Source of the DNA: Calothrix sp. NIES-4105
GTDB lineage: Bacteria > Cyanobacteriota > Cyanobacteriia > Cyanobacteriales > Nostocaceae
DNA: 64,000 nucleotides
Reading direction: 5' to 3'
NCBI RefSeq assembly: GCF_002368415.1
Contig: NZ_AP018290.1
Span: forward strand, 6,461,614 to 6,525,613
Shown here: piece by piece, positions 24,876-34,563 of the stretch
Position numbering within the stretch: the first letter of the stretch is position 1
Layout of the letters: each line of letters starts with the position of its first letter
Made by a program: the position numbers and the translations under genes
The notes under the pieces: model-generated
Databases searched by the model: none
What the model saw: only the letters and a program-made list of their open reading frames with translations
What the model was told of the DNA's origin: nothing

Positions 24876-25157
24876 CCACTATCAACACGATAACAGCCTG
24901 GGTAGCTGACATCTTGCAGCTTGAACTTATTGAGAATAAAAAACCTTGTAATGCTTATTATAGCGTAGGGTGGGCATTGCCCACCTTACGATTATTGAGA
25001 AGGTGCAAGATGTGAGGTAGCCAGTCAACTCCAGACTATCTGATGGTAAAGGGTCTACATTGAGTGCCAATACTTTTTTAGCTATTTGAGCGGCAATTTT
25101 AGGCTGTAAACTTTTGATAAAATCAAGAACTATTTTTAAACCGTCAAGTTTCGCCAT
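24869..25157 (-). pseudogene. RelE-type toxin gene disrupted by a MITE
   Basis: The ATG at 25157 overlaps the antitoxin gene by 14 bases. The start reads LDFIKSLQPKIAAQIAKKVL, then PLPSDSLELTGY. There a 109-bp element intervenes; past it, in the restored frame, PGCYRVDSGE follows, typical of RelE toxins (LxGYPG-YR). The frame then stops at 24869 and the catalytic C-terminus is gone. So the toxin is dead by two events, while its antitoxin is intact. Confidence 0.75.
24907..25015. mobile_element. 109-bp MITE inside the relE gene
   Basis: Terminal inverted repeats TGACATCTTGCA and TGCAAGATGTGA match at 11 of 12 positions. The 6-mer GGTAGC flanks both sides (24901-24906 and 25016-25021), a target duplication. 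Removing the element and one copy restores the toxin frame. The interior has the GGTGGGCATTGCCCACC palindrome that is dispersed in the window, which suggests how that hairpin spreads. Confidence 0.75.
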
Positions 25158-25452
25158 GCGACTTATCGTTGGTATCAAAACTCGCAAGGCGCTGAAGCTC
25201 TGCTGTAAAAACTTCTGAACCTAGCATTTGTGAATTATTTAAATTTGCTTGTGCTAACTGTCCAAAAACACAGTCCTCTAACTCAACTACCCGCTTAACC
25301 AATTGCTCGTAGTTTGTAACCGACATGATTACAAAGCTTTGTTGAGATTCCGAAGTGAGCATCACTGGCTCGATGGCAGCATCTTCTAAGACTTTCTCGT
25401 AGCTTTCAGGAACTTTTTTCAGAGGATAACTTTGCATATCTAAGTTTCCCAC
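25144..25452 (-). CDS. Phd/YefM-like antitoxin of the broken relE pair
   Basis: A 102-residue protein. After an N-terminal tail, EPVMLTSESQQSFVIMSVTN and YEQLVKRVVELEDCVFGQ form the Phd/YefM fold: a strand-turn where the antitoxin binds DNA and a long helix. The acidic C-terminus should wrap the RelE toxin. It overlaps the toxin start by 14 bases, typical coupling. With the toxin dead, it is now an orphan. Confidence 0.7.
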   Translation of the reverse strand: MGNLDMQSYPLKKVPESYEKVLEDAAIEPVMLTSESQQSFVIMSVTNYEQLVKRVVELEDCVFGQLAQANLNNSQMLGSEVFTAELQRLASFDTNDKSHGET

Positions 25453-25638
25453 AATTTCTTACTATTATAATAAGAGCGCTAATTTTTATAAAACTTTATA
25501 GAAGCGATGCGTTTGCTAGACTCGTTTAATTGAGGAATGGCGCCTAAACTTATATCTTATGGTTTTTAAACCTGTAAAAAGTCAGCAGAATTGTTGGGTT
25601 CCCGCGAAGCGAAGCTAACCTACAACATAAATAATAAT

Positions 25639-25662
25639 GGAACAGGCAGGGATGCCTGTTCC
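25639..25662. terminator. Hairpin after prfA, end of the ribosomal cluster
   Basis: GGAACAGGCA-GGGA-TGCCTGTTCC is a perfect 10-bp stem, 28 bases past the prfA stop. Position fits a terminator for the long minus-strand operon, though no T-run follows. It belongs to the GGCA..TGCC repeat family of this window. Confidence 0.55.
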
Positions 25663-25689
25663 ACAATATGGATGCACATTTTATGAGGA

Positions 25690-26790
25690 TTAGTTGTTTC
25701 CAGCACTGGCGGCTAGTTCAGCTAGCTGGTCTTGTTGGTCTTGGGAGATACAAGATTGTACTACTGTTTCTAAGTCGCCTTCGAGAACAGGGGTTAATGA
25801 GAAGTTTTGGTTGAGTCGATGGTCGGTGACGCGGTTGTCTTTGTAGTTGTAGGTGCGAATTTTTTCGGAACGCGAACCTGTTCCTACTTGCAGGCGCCTT
25901 GCTGAAGTGATAGCTGCTTGTTGTTCTTGCAGTTTCATCTCGTACAATTTCGCGCGCAAGATTTGCATCGCTCGTTCTTTGTTTTGTAACTGGCTTCGTT
26001 CTTCTGTACAGAAGATTCGGATACCTGTTGGTTTGTGGAATAAGTCAGCAGCAGTTTCTACTTTGTTGACGTTTTGTCCACCAGCACCACCACTTCGCGC
26101 GGTTTTCATTTCGATGTCTTTGGGGTCGATGTGTACTTCAACTTCATCGACTTCGGGCATTATTGCCACTGTCGCTGTTGATGTATGTACTCTTCCACCT
26201 GCTTCTGTAACAGGGACGCGCTGGACACGATGTACTCCAGCTTCAAATTTTAATTGACTATATACGTCATCACCCTTAATTTCTAGGATGACTTCTTTCC
26301 AACCACCCATGTCTCCTAGTGACTCACTCGCTAAGGAAACTTTCCAACCTTGGGTTTGGGCATAACGAGTATACATTCGCATTAAGTCACCAGCCCAAAT
26401 ACTGGCTTCATCACCACCAGTACCCGCACGAATTTCTAACATGATGTTTTTATCATCGTTAGGGTCGCGCGGTAGTAGTAATATTTTTAAGCGGTTTTCT
26501 AAAAACTCAATCTTCTCTTCGAGTTCTTTAACTTCCAGTCCTGCCATTTCCTGCATTTCTGGGTCACTCGCTGACTCTTTATATATTTGACGCGCTCCTA
26601 CCAAGTCATCGGTAGCAGCTTTCCAAGTCTCGTAAGTATTTACTACTTCTTCCAAACCTGACCGTGCCTTCGCGACCTTTTGATACTCATCTTGGTCTTT
26701 GGCAGTATCTGGGTCAGCTAGGCGCCGAGTCAACTCATGAAAAGTTTGTTCGACAGATTTTAGTTTCTCTAGCAAATATTGTTCAGCCAT
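25690..26790 (-). CDS. prfA: Peptide chain release factor 1
   Basis: RF1 reads UAA and UAG stops and triggers peptide release. The catalytic GGQ loop is in [18 protein letters not shown], and the stop-codon reading motif region precedes it. The C-terminus has [15 protein letters not shown], typical of RF1. From the ATG at 26790 ([15 protein letters not shown]) the protein has 366 residues, close to the usual 360. Earlier in-frame codons do not look like RF1. It is the last gene of the cluster, 107 bases after rpmE. Confidence 0.96.
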   Translation of the reverse strand: MAEQYLLEKLKSVEQTFHELTRRLADPDTAKDQDEYQKVAKARSGLEEVVNTYETWKAATDDLVGARQIYKESASDPEMQEMAGLEVKELEEKIEFLENRLKILLLPRDPNDDKNIMLEIRAGTGGDEASIWAGDLMRMYTRYAQTQGWKVSLASESLGDMGGWKEVILEIKGDDVYSQLKFEAGVHRVQRVPVTEAGGRVHTSTATVAIMPEVDEVEVHIDPKDIEMKTARSGGAGGQNVNKVETAADLFHKPTGIRIFCTEERSQLQNKERAMQILRAKLYEMKLQEQQAAITSARRLQVGTGSRSEKIRTYNYKDNRVTDHRLNQNFSLTPVLEGDLETVVQSCISQDQQDQLAELAASAGNN

Positions 26791-26896
26791 GATGCGTTTT
26801 GACGCTCCTTTAAAAATAACTTTGGTCAGCTTTATGCAAAGAACACAAAATCGACCCGGCACTCTGTGCGGGGTCGTTCAAAGCAAAGCTAACCAG

Positions 26897-27142
26897 CTAC
26901 TTCTGGTCTTCGTCTTTATTCGCAGCGGCTGATGTATCGTACATACCGTACTTCCGCAGGAAGCGTTCTACGCGACCTTCGGTGTCAATAATCTTCTGAG
27001 TACCTGTGTAAAAGGGGTGGTTTCCAGACCAAACGTCTACGTGTAATTCGGGTTTGGTCGAGCCTACTGTCATTACAACCTTTCCGTTGCAATATACTTT
27101 AGCTTCTGGATACCACTCAGGATGAATACCTTCTTTAGCCAT
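26897..27142 (-). CDS. rpmE: 50S ribosomal protein L31
   Basis: An 81-residue L31 of the cyanobacterial kind: GIHPEWYPEAKVYCNGKVVM, then LHVDVWSGNHPFYTGTQKII and a basic RFLRKYGMY tail. Only one Cys remains, so it is the zinc-free form. L31 lies at the central protuberance and helps the subunits to join. It follows rpsI after a repeat-filled spacer of 327 bases. Confidence 0.95.
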   Translation of the reverse strand: MAKEGIHPEWYPEAKVYCNGKVVMTVGSTKPELHVDVWSGNHPFYTGTQKIIDTEGRVERFLRKYGMYDTSAAANKDEDQK

Positions 27143-27189
27143 TTTTCCTTTTGTGGTTAATCTATATAAATTATAACAGTTAATTAAGA

Positions 27190-27465
27190 GTTCTGAGTGC
27201 TGAGTTCTGAGTGCTGAGTTCTGAGTGCGCTCGTGCGCTCGTGCGCTCGTGCTGAGTTATCATTTCTAACTCCTAACTCTTGTACGGGCGGGTTTACTTA
27301 ATATATTGGTTAATAATCAAAATTTGGGTGAACCCGCCCCGACTAACTCTTGTACGGGCGGGTTTACTTAATATATTGGTTAATAATCAAAATTTGGGTG
27401 AACCCGCCCCGACGCGCCTCCTAACTCCTACTTTACTCAGCACGAGCGCACGAGCGCACTTTTAA
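27190..27465. repeat. Repeat-filled spacer between rpsI and rpmE
   Basis: Left part: heptamer runs of GAGTTCT/GAGTGCT and a GTGCGCTCGT repeat. Right part: GCACGAGCGCACGAGCGCAC near 27440, the complement of the left GTGCGCTCGT run. The outer arms could fold the whole spacer into one large hairpin with two 70-bp repeats in its loop. No gene is present. Confidence 0.75.
27274..27413. repeat. Two tandem 70-bp repeats with inverted ends
   Basis: Units at 27274-27343 and 27344-27413 look identical. Each holds ACGGGCGGGTT near its left end and AACCCGCCCCG near its right, giving a hairpin. A plus-strand open frame here only reflects the repeat. Confidence 0.85.
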
Positions 27466-27469
27466 CTTA

Positions 27470-27886
27470 TTATCGTTTCGAGTACTGAGGAGCTTTGCGA
27501 GCTTTGTGTAAACCGTATTTTTTACGCTCTTTTGCACGAGGGTCACGAGTTAAGTAACCTTCGGTTTTGAGTGGGGGACGGTTGCCTGGGTCGAGTTGGC
27601 ACAACGCACGCGCGACACCTAAACGTACTGCATCTGATTGACCTGTAAGTCCACCGCCTTCAGCTTTTACCAAGATATCATAATCATTTTCCATGCCTAG
27701 AGTTTCTAGGGGACCTTTGATTACACCGAGGTAGTTCGCGTTGAATTGGAAATACAAATCTCCTGGTTTGCCGTTGACAGTTAGTTGTCCGGTACCTGGA
27801 ACGAGACGAACTCGCGCTACTGCTGATTTACGGCGCCCTGTACCAAAGTACATCGCGCGACCGCTGGTTGTATCGGTGGCTTGCAT
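27470..27886 (-). CDS. rpsI: 30S ribosomal protein S9
   Basis: A 138-residue S9: [19 protein letters not shown] at the start of the conserved domain, [19 protein letters not shown] in the middle, and the basic tail ending APQYSKR that reaches the P-site tRNA. The start codon overlaps the rplM stop by one base, so the two are translationally coupled, as in most bacteria. Confidence 0.97.
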   Translation of the reverse strand: MQATDTTSGRAMYFGTGRRKSAVARVRLVPGTGQLTVNGKPGDLYFQFNANYLGVIKGPLETLGMENDYDILVKAEGGGLTGQSDAVRLGVARALCQLDPGNRPPLKTEGYLTRDPRAKERKKYGLHKARKAPQYSKR

Positions 27887-28347
27887 TAACCTTCTGCTCC
27901 TGGAATTGTATTGATTTTTAATTCTTTAGGTTTTTGAGCGGCGTGAGGATGGGTTGGACCTGTGTAAACTTTAAGTTTTGTAAATAAACTTTTTCCTAAA
28001 CTGTTTTTTGGCAGCATACCTTTAACCGCTTGTTCGATAATGCGTTCGGGCAAACGGTCTTGGAGTTTAGCAAATGTTTCAGTTTTCATTCCACCTGGGC
28101 GCCCAGAGTGGCGACGGTAAAGCTTTTGTGTACGCTTTTTACCTGTTACAGTAATTTTTTCCGCGTTAACAACAATAACAAAGTCACCCGTATCTAAATG
28201 AGGGGTGAACTGAGGTTTATTTTTACCTCTGAGAATCATCGCAATTTCGCTTGCTAAACGACCAAGACGTTGGTCTGCTGCATCTACTACATACCAGTCA
28301 CCCTCAAGGGTATTAACTGGCGGAAGATATGTTTTTTGGGCTGTCAT
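27886..28347 (-). CDS. rplM: 50S ribosomal protein L13
   Basis: A 153-residue L13. It has [20 protein letters not shown], then [20 protein letters not shown] and the family signature [15 protein letters not shown] followed by [13 protein letters not shown]13 is an early assembly protein of the large subunit. It sits between truA and rpsI, the order found in cyanobacteria. Confidence 0.97.
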   Translation of the reverse strand: MTAQKTYLPPVNTLEGDWYVVDAADQRLGRLASEIAMILRGKNKPQFTPHLDTGDFVIVVNAEKITVTGKKRTQKLYRRHSGRPGGMKTETFAKLQDRLPERIIEQAVKGMLPKNSLGKSLFTKLKVYTGPTHPHAAQKPKELKINTIPGAEG

Positions 28348-28387
28348 CTTTTTATTTCCTGGATATTGAGAATTGGTTTATTATCCC

Positions 28388-29212
28388 TTATTCCCCAAAT
28401 ACAAATTTCGGCATTTGGTCGTACCAAATTTCTTTTGGAACTGGAAAGTCCAGATAACCTACTCGCAATAAGCATAAGCCTTGTGCGGGCGCCGAATGTT
28501 TTACTTGCTCTCGCAGTTGATTTTTCCAAAGATTGGTGAAGTTAGAAACAGTTCTCTCTTTTGTTCCTACCTGAACTAACATTCCAACAATCAACCGCAC
28601 CATACCGTACAAAAAGCCGTCTGCTTGAATTTCTATATTTAGAAACGCACCGTCGCGATTTACTTGTGCAGCTTGCACTTCTACTATTGAATGCGCGCGC
28701 TTTGAGTTGGCACGTCGAAAAGCACTTAAGTCATGCTTTCCTACCAAAGGTTCTAACGCAGCCTGGATTAGCGATTCATCGAGTGGTGCATGATAATAAT
28801 GCCAGCAAAACGGTTTGATAAACAAATTTGGGCGTGCTTCAGTATAAAGCGTATAACGATAACGTCGGTATAGTGCGCTAAAACGTGAATGCCATGTGCT
28901 ATCTACTTCAATTGAGGCTCTTATCAAAATATCGGACGGTAAATAAGTATTGAGAACAGGCGCCCATTTGTGTGGTGGCAGAGGACTTGTAACATCAAAA
29001 TGTGCTACTTGTGCTGCTGCATGAACACCACTGTCGGTACGTCCGGCACCATGCAAGTTGATGTGGTAACCCACAATACTCGCAATAGCGTTCTCAATTT
29101 CTTCCTGTACGGTACGATGCTGTGCTTGCCGTTGCCACCCATGAAAATTGGTGCCAAGGTATTGAATTACTATGGCAATTCGCTGTTTTTCGATGAGTTG
29201 AGACGTAAGCAT
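28388..29212 (-). CDS. truA: tRNA pseudouridine(38-40) synthase TruA
   Basis: TruA makes pseudouridine at 38-40 in the anticodon arm. The 274-residue protein has the motif IQYLGTNFHGWQRQ and the active-site loop GAGRTDSGVHAAAQVAHF, in which the Asp is the nucleophile. Its second-half motif FLYGMVRLIVGMLVQVG is intact. Length is normal. It starts with ATG at 29212, 13 bases after rplQ, so it is in the operon. Confidence 0.95.
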   Translation of the reverse strand: MLTSQLIEKQRIAIVIQYLGTNFHGWQRQAQHRTVQEEIENAIASIVGYHINLHGAGRTDSGVHAAAQVAHFDVTSPLPPHKWAPVLNTYLPSDILIRASIEVDSTWHSRFSALYRRYRYTLYTEARPNLFIKPFCWHYYHAPLDESLIQAALEPLVGKHDLSAFRRANSKRAHSIVEVQAAQVNRDGAFLNIEIQADGFLYGMVRLIVGMLVQVGTKERTVSNFTNLWKNQLREQVKHSAPAQGLCLLRVGYLDFPVPKEIWYDQMPKFVFGE

Positions 29213-29225
29213 TGAACTAGAAATT

Positions 29226-29576
29226 TTATACTAATTCAATAATTGCCATTTCCGAATTGTCGCCGCGACGTGGTACGGTACGCAAAATACGGGTGTAACC
29301 ACCGTTACGGTTTTCATATCGCTTTGGCGCCTGTTCAAATAGCGCTTGCACAAGGTCTTTATCATAAATATAGCCGAGTGCTTGGCGCCGAGATGAAAGC
29401 GAACCATCTTTCGCTAAGGTGATCATTTTGTCAACGGAAGCTCGTACAACTTTGGCACGAACTAAAGTGGTAGTAATTCGACCGTGACGAATTACTTCAG
29501 TTGTGAGCGCGCGCAAGAGGGCGCGACGCTGGTCTGCTGGTTTGCTTAGTTGTTTAACTCGACAACGGTGACGCAT
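29226..29576 (-). CDS. rplQ: 50S ribosomal protein L17
   Basis: A 116-residue L17 with [20 protein letters not shown], then [20 protein letters not shown] and the closing [17 protein letters not shown]17 lies by the tunnel exit. In this window it comes 172 bases downstream of rpoA, as in most bacteria. Confidence 0.97.
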   Translation of the reverse strand: MRHRCRVKQLSKPADQRRALLRALTTEVIRHGRITTTLVRAKVVRASVDKMITLAKDGSLSSRRQALGYIYDKDLVQALFEQAPKRYENRNGGYTRILRTVPRRGDNSEMAIIELV

Positions 29577-29748
29577 AATAATTGACGCATGAAAAATAGA
29601 ATGGAATTGATATGCTACTAGGCGAAAGTATAGCTAATGGGTAGCGGGTGATAGTTAAGTTATTGTAACTAACTACTACCCTTACCCTAATAACTACCAA
29701 TCTGAAGCAAATAACTATTAACTATTAACTCTTCAATACCACTAGTTA

Positions 29749-30696
29749 TTAGCTATGTTTTGAACCTCGCTCTTGAGGTAAAGTAATACCCAAACGCCGC
29801 TGCAAAGCTTCTACTACTTCTTCAGCTGACTTCTGACCGAAATTCTTTATTTCTAAAAGGTCTTCTTGAGTATAATCCAATAAGTCCGCTACAGAATTCA
29901 CTTGCGCACGCTTCAAACAGTTATAAGCACGTACAGAAAGTTGTAATTCTTCGATAGGAATTTGTGCAGTTGGGTCTAAGTCTTCAGCAATACCTGTATC
30001 TTGCTCAGTATAAGTGAAGTCTTTTAATGGATTAAATAAATCCACTAATATACTCGCTGCACTTGAAAGGGCTTCTTGTGGACTCAGACTACCGTTTGTC
30101 CAAACTTCTAACAAAAGTCTGTCTTTAGGAATGTTACTTTCACCGCGCGTTTCTTCAACACTATAGTTGACTTTTCGCACTGGCATAAATACAGAGTCTA
30201 TTTGTAAAAAATCTAACGATGTCGCTTCTTCACGACCACGTTCGACTGTACGATAACCCTTACCTCTCTCAATCCGAAACTCCATTTCAAGTTTGGCGCC
30301 TTCAGCCAGAGTGGCGACATACTGAGTTTGGTCAATCACTTCAACTTCACTAGGTAAATCAAAATGTGCTGAAGTGACGTTCGCTGGGCCAGTAACAAGC
30401 AAGCGACCGATTTGAGGTTGCGACGAATAGCTTTTAAGAATGACTTCCTTCATCCGCATTAGGATTTCAAGAACGTCTTCCCGCACACCTGGAACGGTGG
30501 CAAACTCATGTGTAACGCCCGCAATCCGCACCGCAGTAACCGCCGTACCCTCTAAGTTAGCGAGCAATACTCGTCTAAGGGCGTTACCAACCGTCGTTCC
30601 TTGACCTCTTTCTAAAGGTTCTAAAACAAACTTACTGTAATGGCTCCGAGTTTCTTCTGTATTGGACTCTACACATTCAATTTGAAATTGCGCCAC
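29749..30696 (-). CDS. rpoA: RNA polymerase subunit alpha
   Basis: The 315-residue alpha subunit. The N-terminal assembly domain has FVLEPLERGQGTTVGNALRR and a central AKLEMEFRIERGKGY; the C-terminal domain (about 245-310) has ELQLSVRAYNCLKRAQVNSV and KNFGQKSAEEVVEALQ, which bind UP elements and activators. The start is GTG at 30696, supported by GGGAGG about 9 bases upstream. The 278-base gap before it is unusually long for this cluster and may hold a separate promoter. Confidence 0.97.
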   Translation of the reverse strand: MAQFQIECVESNTEETRSHYSKFVLEPLERGQGTTVGNALRRVLLANLEGTAVTAVRIAGVTHEFATVPGVREDVLEILMRMKEVILKSYSSQPQIGRLLVTGPANVTSAHFDLPSEVEVIDQTQYVATLAEGAKLEMEFRIERGKGYRTVERGREEATSLDFLQIDSVFMPVRKVNYSVEETRGESNIPKDRLLLEVWTNGSLSPQEALSSAASILVDLFNPLKDFTYTEQDTGIAEDLDPTAQIPIEELQLSVRAYNCLKRAQVNSVADLLDYTQEDLLEIKNFGQKSAEEVVEALQRRLGITLPQERGSKHS

Positions 30697-30974
30697 GGAG
30701 CAGCCTCCCTTGTATAACAGTCCTGAATCAGCAACTACGTAAAAAGTGCTAGTTCTTGATTTGACAAATGTTGCCCGGTTATAAGGGCGATACGAATTAA
30801 AATGGTTATACCTTAGTAACGATTACTTCGGTTTTACCTTTGAGCGGACGGCACTGTAACGAGTGAGGAGAACTTGAAAAACGATCAATCTTCAGTCATG
30901 CTTAATAAATTCATGCAGTTTCAGACTTCAATTGACTTAATTTGTTGCCCCACGGTAGACAACCAATTCTGACT

Positions 30975-31370
30975 CTATACACGGCGACGCTTGGGAGGAC
31001 GACAACCATTGTGTGGTATGGGAGTAATATCCCGAATCAATGTAATTTCTAGTCCGGCTCCTTGTAATGCTCGAATCGCTGTTTCACGACCCGCACCAGG
31101 CCCAGAAACCATTACTTCAACTTGACGCATACCAGAGTCAATTGCTCTGCGTGCTGCGCTTTCAGCTGCGGTTTGAGCTGCAAAAGGGGTTCCTTTTTTT
31201 GCTCCTTTAAAACCGCTTGACCCTGCACTTGCCCACGATATTACATCGCCGTTTTGGTCAGCAATAGTCACAATACTATTGTTGAATGTTGATTGAATGT
31301 AAGCAACTCCGTTGGGAACGTTACGTTTTGCTTTTTTGCTCCCGGCTTTTTTAGGTGTTTGACGCGCCAT
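30975..31370 (-). CDS. rpsK: 30S ribosomal protein S11
   Basis: A 131-residue S11: [39 protein letters not shown] and [20 protein letters not shown], ending [18 protein letters not shown]. It lines the mRNA exit channel on the platform. Spacing to rpsM is 51 bases. Confidence 0.97.
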   Translation of the reverse strand: MARQTPKKAGSKKAKRNVPNGVAYIQSTFNNSIVTIADQNGDVISWASAGSSGFKGAKKGTPFAAQTAAESAARRAIDSGMRQVEVMVSGPGAGRETAIRALQGAGLEITLIRDITPIPHNGCRPPKRRRV

Positions 31371-31421
31371 ATTAATTCGTTTGAGTTAGCGTATATCTTG
31401 CTATTGAGTAACCTATGAAAT

Positions 31422-31802
31422 TTATTTCCCTGGTGCTTTCTTCTTACCAGCTACTGTCTGACGTCTGCCGCGTCGAGTTCGAGCGTTCGTCCGAGTTCTT
31501 TGTCCCCTTACTGGTAATCCCATCCGGTGACGGCGCCCTCTGTAGGTACCAATATCAACTAAGCGCTTGATGTTCATTGCTTCGAGGCGCCGCAAATCAC
31601 CTTCTACTTGGTAATTGCTTTCTACTTCACCCCGTAATGCTGTGACATCAGCATCGCTTAAATCTTTAACTCGTGTGTCTGGATTAACACCTGTTGCTGA
31701 CAATATCGCTTTTGAGCGCGATAAACCAATTCCAAATATATAAGTCAGACCAATTTCAATCCGCTTGTCGCGCGGAAGGTCTACTCCGGCAATACGTGCC
31801 AC
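31422..31802 (-). CDS. rpsM: 30S ribosomal protein S13
   Basis: A 126-residue S13: [20 protein letters not shown], then [20 protein letters not shown] and the H2TH-like and basic tail [20 protein letters not shown]. The C-terminus contacts P-site tRNA, and the head bridges to L5. Confidence 0.97.
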   Translation of the reverse strand: MARIAGVDLPRDKRIEIGLTYIFGIGLSRSKAILSATGVNPDTRVKDLSDADVTALRGEVESNYQVEGDLRRLEAMNIKRLVDIGTYRGRRHRMGLPVRGQRTRTNARTRRGRRQTVAGKKKAPGK

Positions 31803-31821
31803 TATGAAAATCTCCCCGTTT

Positions 31822-31866
31822 CTTGCGTTGTTTGAACTTGCGTTGTTTGAACTTGCGTTGTTTGAG
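31822..31866. repeat. Three tandem 15-bp repeats upstream of rpsM
   Basis: The unit CTTGCGTTGTTTGAA occurs three times (31822, 31837, 31852; the last ends in G). It lies in the rpmJ-rpsM spacer within about 20 bases of the rpsM start, so it also covers the leader. Copy number may vary. Confidence 0.8.
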
Positions 31867-31937
31867 CGCTGTACAAAACACAGCTGATACTATGTACTTA
31901 ATTGAAGAACAATGCCGTTCGTCGTCGGTCGATTATC

Positions 31938-32051
31938 TTAACCTTGACGCTGCTTGTGTTTAGGATTTACACAAATTACCATTACGCGACCGCGACGTTT
32001 AATGACGTTGCACTTTTCGCAAATACGCTTAACTGAAGCTCTAACTTTCAT
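31938..32051 (-). CDS. rpmJ: 50S ribosomal protein L36
   Basis: This 37-residue gene is read directly from the sequence: [20 protein letters not shown], then [17 protein letters not shown]. It is the zinc-binding form with three Cys and one His in the usual spacing. It lies between infA and rpsM, its normal place. Confidence 0.96.
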   Translation of the reverse strand: MKVRASVKRICEKCNVIKRRGRVMVICVNPKHKQRQG

Positions 32052-32164
32052 GATTCGATTTTTGACTCCAAATGTTAAATTATAGCATTTTTTAGAAAAA
32101 TATTCTGTTTCCAGAGTAGATATTACCCAAAAAATTTTTGTTGTGGTAAAATTCTCTACATAAT

Positions 32165-32389
32165 CTATTTCTTCCTCAATCGATAGGTAATTCGACCTTT
32201 TGTTAAGTCATAGGGAGTAAGCTCCACTTTAACTCGGTCTCCAGGTAGAATTTTGATGTAATTACGGCGAATTTTGCCGGAAATATGAGCAAGCACGTTA
32301 AAGCCATTGTCCAGGTCAACACGAAACATCGCGTTGGGCAATGACTCTGTTACCGTACCTTCCATTTCTATTAAGTCTTGCTTAGACAA
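32165..32389 (-). CDS. infA: Translation initiation factor IF-1
   Basis: A 74-residue OB-fold protein: [20 protein letters not shown], then [20 protein letters not shown] and the end [10 protein letters not shown]-1 blocks the A site and aids IF-2 and IF-3. The gap to adk (224 bases) is AT-rich. Confidence 0.97.
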
Positions 32390-32613
32390 GTTGTTTTCCT
32401 CTTTTTTCCAATCAATTTATTTTTGCTCTAGTTCGAGCGCGAGTAGGATTTTCTTAAATGGCTTGCTGTATCGTCTATACTACAAACACATAGTTTTTGT
32501 CAAACACACCAACAGTTTATTAATATATCTTATTTAATTGAGAAGTGGTGGAACGGGGTGAGAGGGTGAGAAAAGTATCTTCAAGGCATCCCACACTCTC
32601 TATTGCTTATTCG

Positions 32614-33165
32614 CTAGCTAATAGCTTGACTGATTTCAACAGTGACTTCTTCAAGGGACTGGTTACCATTGACTACTACTAGTTGTTGTTTGCCTGTATA
32701 GTAGTCAATTAAAGGAGCTGTTTCAGAACGATAAACTTCAAGACGGCGCCGAATCACTTCTTCGGTATCATCTTTACGTCCACGCTCAAGCAGGCGCCCA
32801 ATTACGATTTCATCAGGAACGTCAAGATTAACAACCTTTTCGCCTTTATGGTCTAACCTATCGAGCAAAGCTTCTAAAAAACCAGCTTGCTGAACAGTTC
32901 GCGGAAAACCATCAAGAATCCAGCCTAGTTTGGTATCAGCTTGAGTTAAACGTTCCTCAACCATGTCTTGTACTAACTGGTCGGGAACTAACTCACCCTT
33001 GTCCATATAACCTTTAGCTTTGATTCCTAAAGGAGTTTGGTCTTTTAATGCTTGACGTAAAATGTCACCCGTTGAAATGTGGGGAATTTGCCAGTGGTCA
33101 GCAAGCCATGCAGCTTGCGTTCCTTTACCAGCTCCAGGTGGTCCCAAGAAGATAAGTCGCGTCAC
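32614..33165 (-). CDS. adk: Adenylate kinase, short form
   Basis: AMP kinase of 183 residues. P-loop GPPGAGKGTQAAWLA, the AMP-binding ISTGDILRQAL, the FPRTVQQA segment and the LID-flanking LLERGRKDDTEEVIRRRL are all present. The LID is the short type without a zinc site, which accounts for its length. The start overlaps the secY stop by bases at 33165, so they are coupled, as in many bacteria. Confidence 0.96.
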   Translation of the reverse strand: MTRLIFLGPPGAGKGTQAAWLADHWQIPHISTGDILRQALKDQTPLGIKAKGYMDKGELVPDQLVQDMVEERLTQADTKLGWILDGFPRTVQQAGFLEALLDRLDHKGEKVVNLDVPDEIVIGRLLERGRKDDTEEVIRRRLEVYRSETAPLIDYYTGKQQLVVVNGNQSLEEVTVEISQAIS

Positions 33166-34478
33166 TATTGTTTCACCATTCCTTCATAGCGCTGAGAGAT
33201 GACGTAGGTTTGAACCTGTTTAGCTGTATCAATTGCTACGCCAACTAGAATTAATAATGAGGTAGCACCCAATCCTTTGAAGGTAGGAACTTTTAGCGCC
33301 TGCTCAATTCCAGTAGGGATAATAGCAATCAAGCCTAAAAAGATAGCACCCAAAAAGGTTAATCGATTTAATACACGCTCGATATATTCGCTTGTTGCTT
33401 TACCAGGACGAATACCGGGAATACTTGAACCCATTTTCTTCAGGTTTTGTGCCACATCAACTGGGTTAACAATCAATGAAGAATAAAAGTAGCTAAAGAA
33501 AACAATTGAGACAAGGTAAACCAGGGCATAAACCCAAGAACCACTGCCACCGGGACTCAAATAATTACTCACAATACTTGAAAATTCAGCATTTTTAGTA
33601 AAGCCAGCAATTAGTGAAGGCAAACTAAGAATTGCAGCAGCGAAGATGATTGGCATTACACCACCTTGGTTAAGGCGTAAAGGTAAGTAGCTGCGTTGCT
33701 CCGCTAATACCCGGCGACCAACTTGGCGGCGTGCTGAGATAATTGGAATACGTCGAACACCTTCTTGAACGAAGACGATACCGACGATTGTTACCAAGAA
33801 CAGCAATAACAAGACAATGACGCGACCGACGATTTCGCGACCGCCAGATTCAACAAATTGAATTGTGTCGCCTAGTGACTTCGGCAGTGTTGACACAATG
33901 TTGACAAAAATCAACAAAGAGGCGCCATTACCAACTCCACTTTCTGTAATAACCTCAGAAGCCCACATTACGAACATTGAACCAGCGACCAATGCAATTG
34001 CAGTTTGGGCGACAAATAAAGGTCCAAAGTTGTAAGCGTAGGGTTTTAGCCAGAATGATGCAAGGAAAACACTTTGTAAAATTCCCCATCCCAATGACAC
34101 GTAACGTGTATATTGAGACAGTTTGCGTCTACCAGCTTCACCTTCGTTTTTCTGTAAATTTTCTAAAGATGGGATGGCGGCAGTCAAAAGTTGGATAATA
34201 ATCGAAGCATTAATATAGGGTAGAATCCCTAAAGCAAAGATTCCTAACGCCGAAAGTCCGCCACCCGAAAAGATATCCAAAAAGCTTAATATCTGATTAT
34301 TACTGGCAACAGCACGTGCGAATTCTGCGCGGTTGATTCCTGGAATTGGTAAATGAATACCAAGACGAATCAACATTAGAATACCGACTGTAACAAGCAA
34401 CCGACCTCTTAGTCCGGCTGCTTGTGCCATTTGCATAAAAGTTTCTTGAGCGGTTGGGGGTTTATCTCGACTAATCAT
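33165..34478 (-). CDS. secY: Preprotein translocase subunit SecY
   Basis: A 437-residue membrane protein with ten transmembrane helices. Helix 2a plug region (FLDIFSGGGLSALGIFALGI), the cytoplasmic loop RRIPIISARRQVGRR and the loop with GIRPGKATSEYIERV are all characteristic. SecY forms the protein-conducting channel of plasma and thylakoid membranes. It precedes adk and follows rplO. Confidence 0.97.
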   Translation of the reverse strand: MISRDKPPTAQETFMQMAQAAGLRGRLLVTVGILMLIRLGIHLPIPGINRAEFARAVASNNQILSFLDIFSGGGLSALGIFALGILPYINASIIIQLLTAAIPSLENLQKNEGEAGRRKLSQYTRYVSLGWGILQSVFLASFWLKPYAYNFGPLFVAQTAIALVAGSMFVMWASEVITESGVGNGASLLIFVNIVSTLPKSLGDTIQFVESGGREIVGRVIVLLLLFLVTIVGIVFVQEGVRRIPIISARRQVGRRVLAEQRSYLPLRLNQGGVMPIIFAAAILSLPSLIAGFTKNAEFSSIVSNYLSPGGSGSWVYALVYLVSIVFFSYFYSSLIVNPVDVAQNLKKMGSSIPGIRPGKATSEYIERVLNRLTFLGAIFLGLIAIIPTGIEQALKVPTFKGLGATSLLILVGVAIDTAKQVQTYVISQRYEGMVKQ

Positions 34479-34563
34479 AGCGGGTGTAAAATAGCGTGAA
34501 TTTGGGAGGCGCCATTACCAGTGAGAGGTTGCGCGCTCGCGTGGCTTTGCGCGTTTTTAAGGC

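Noticed and set aside
27280-27465. Plus-strand 61-residue frame
   Set aside because: It is a translation of the two 70-bp tandem repeats.
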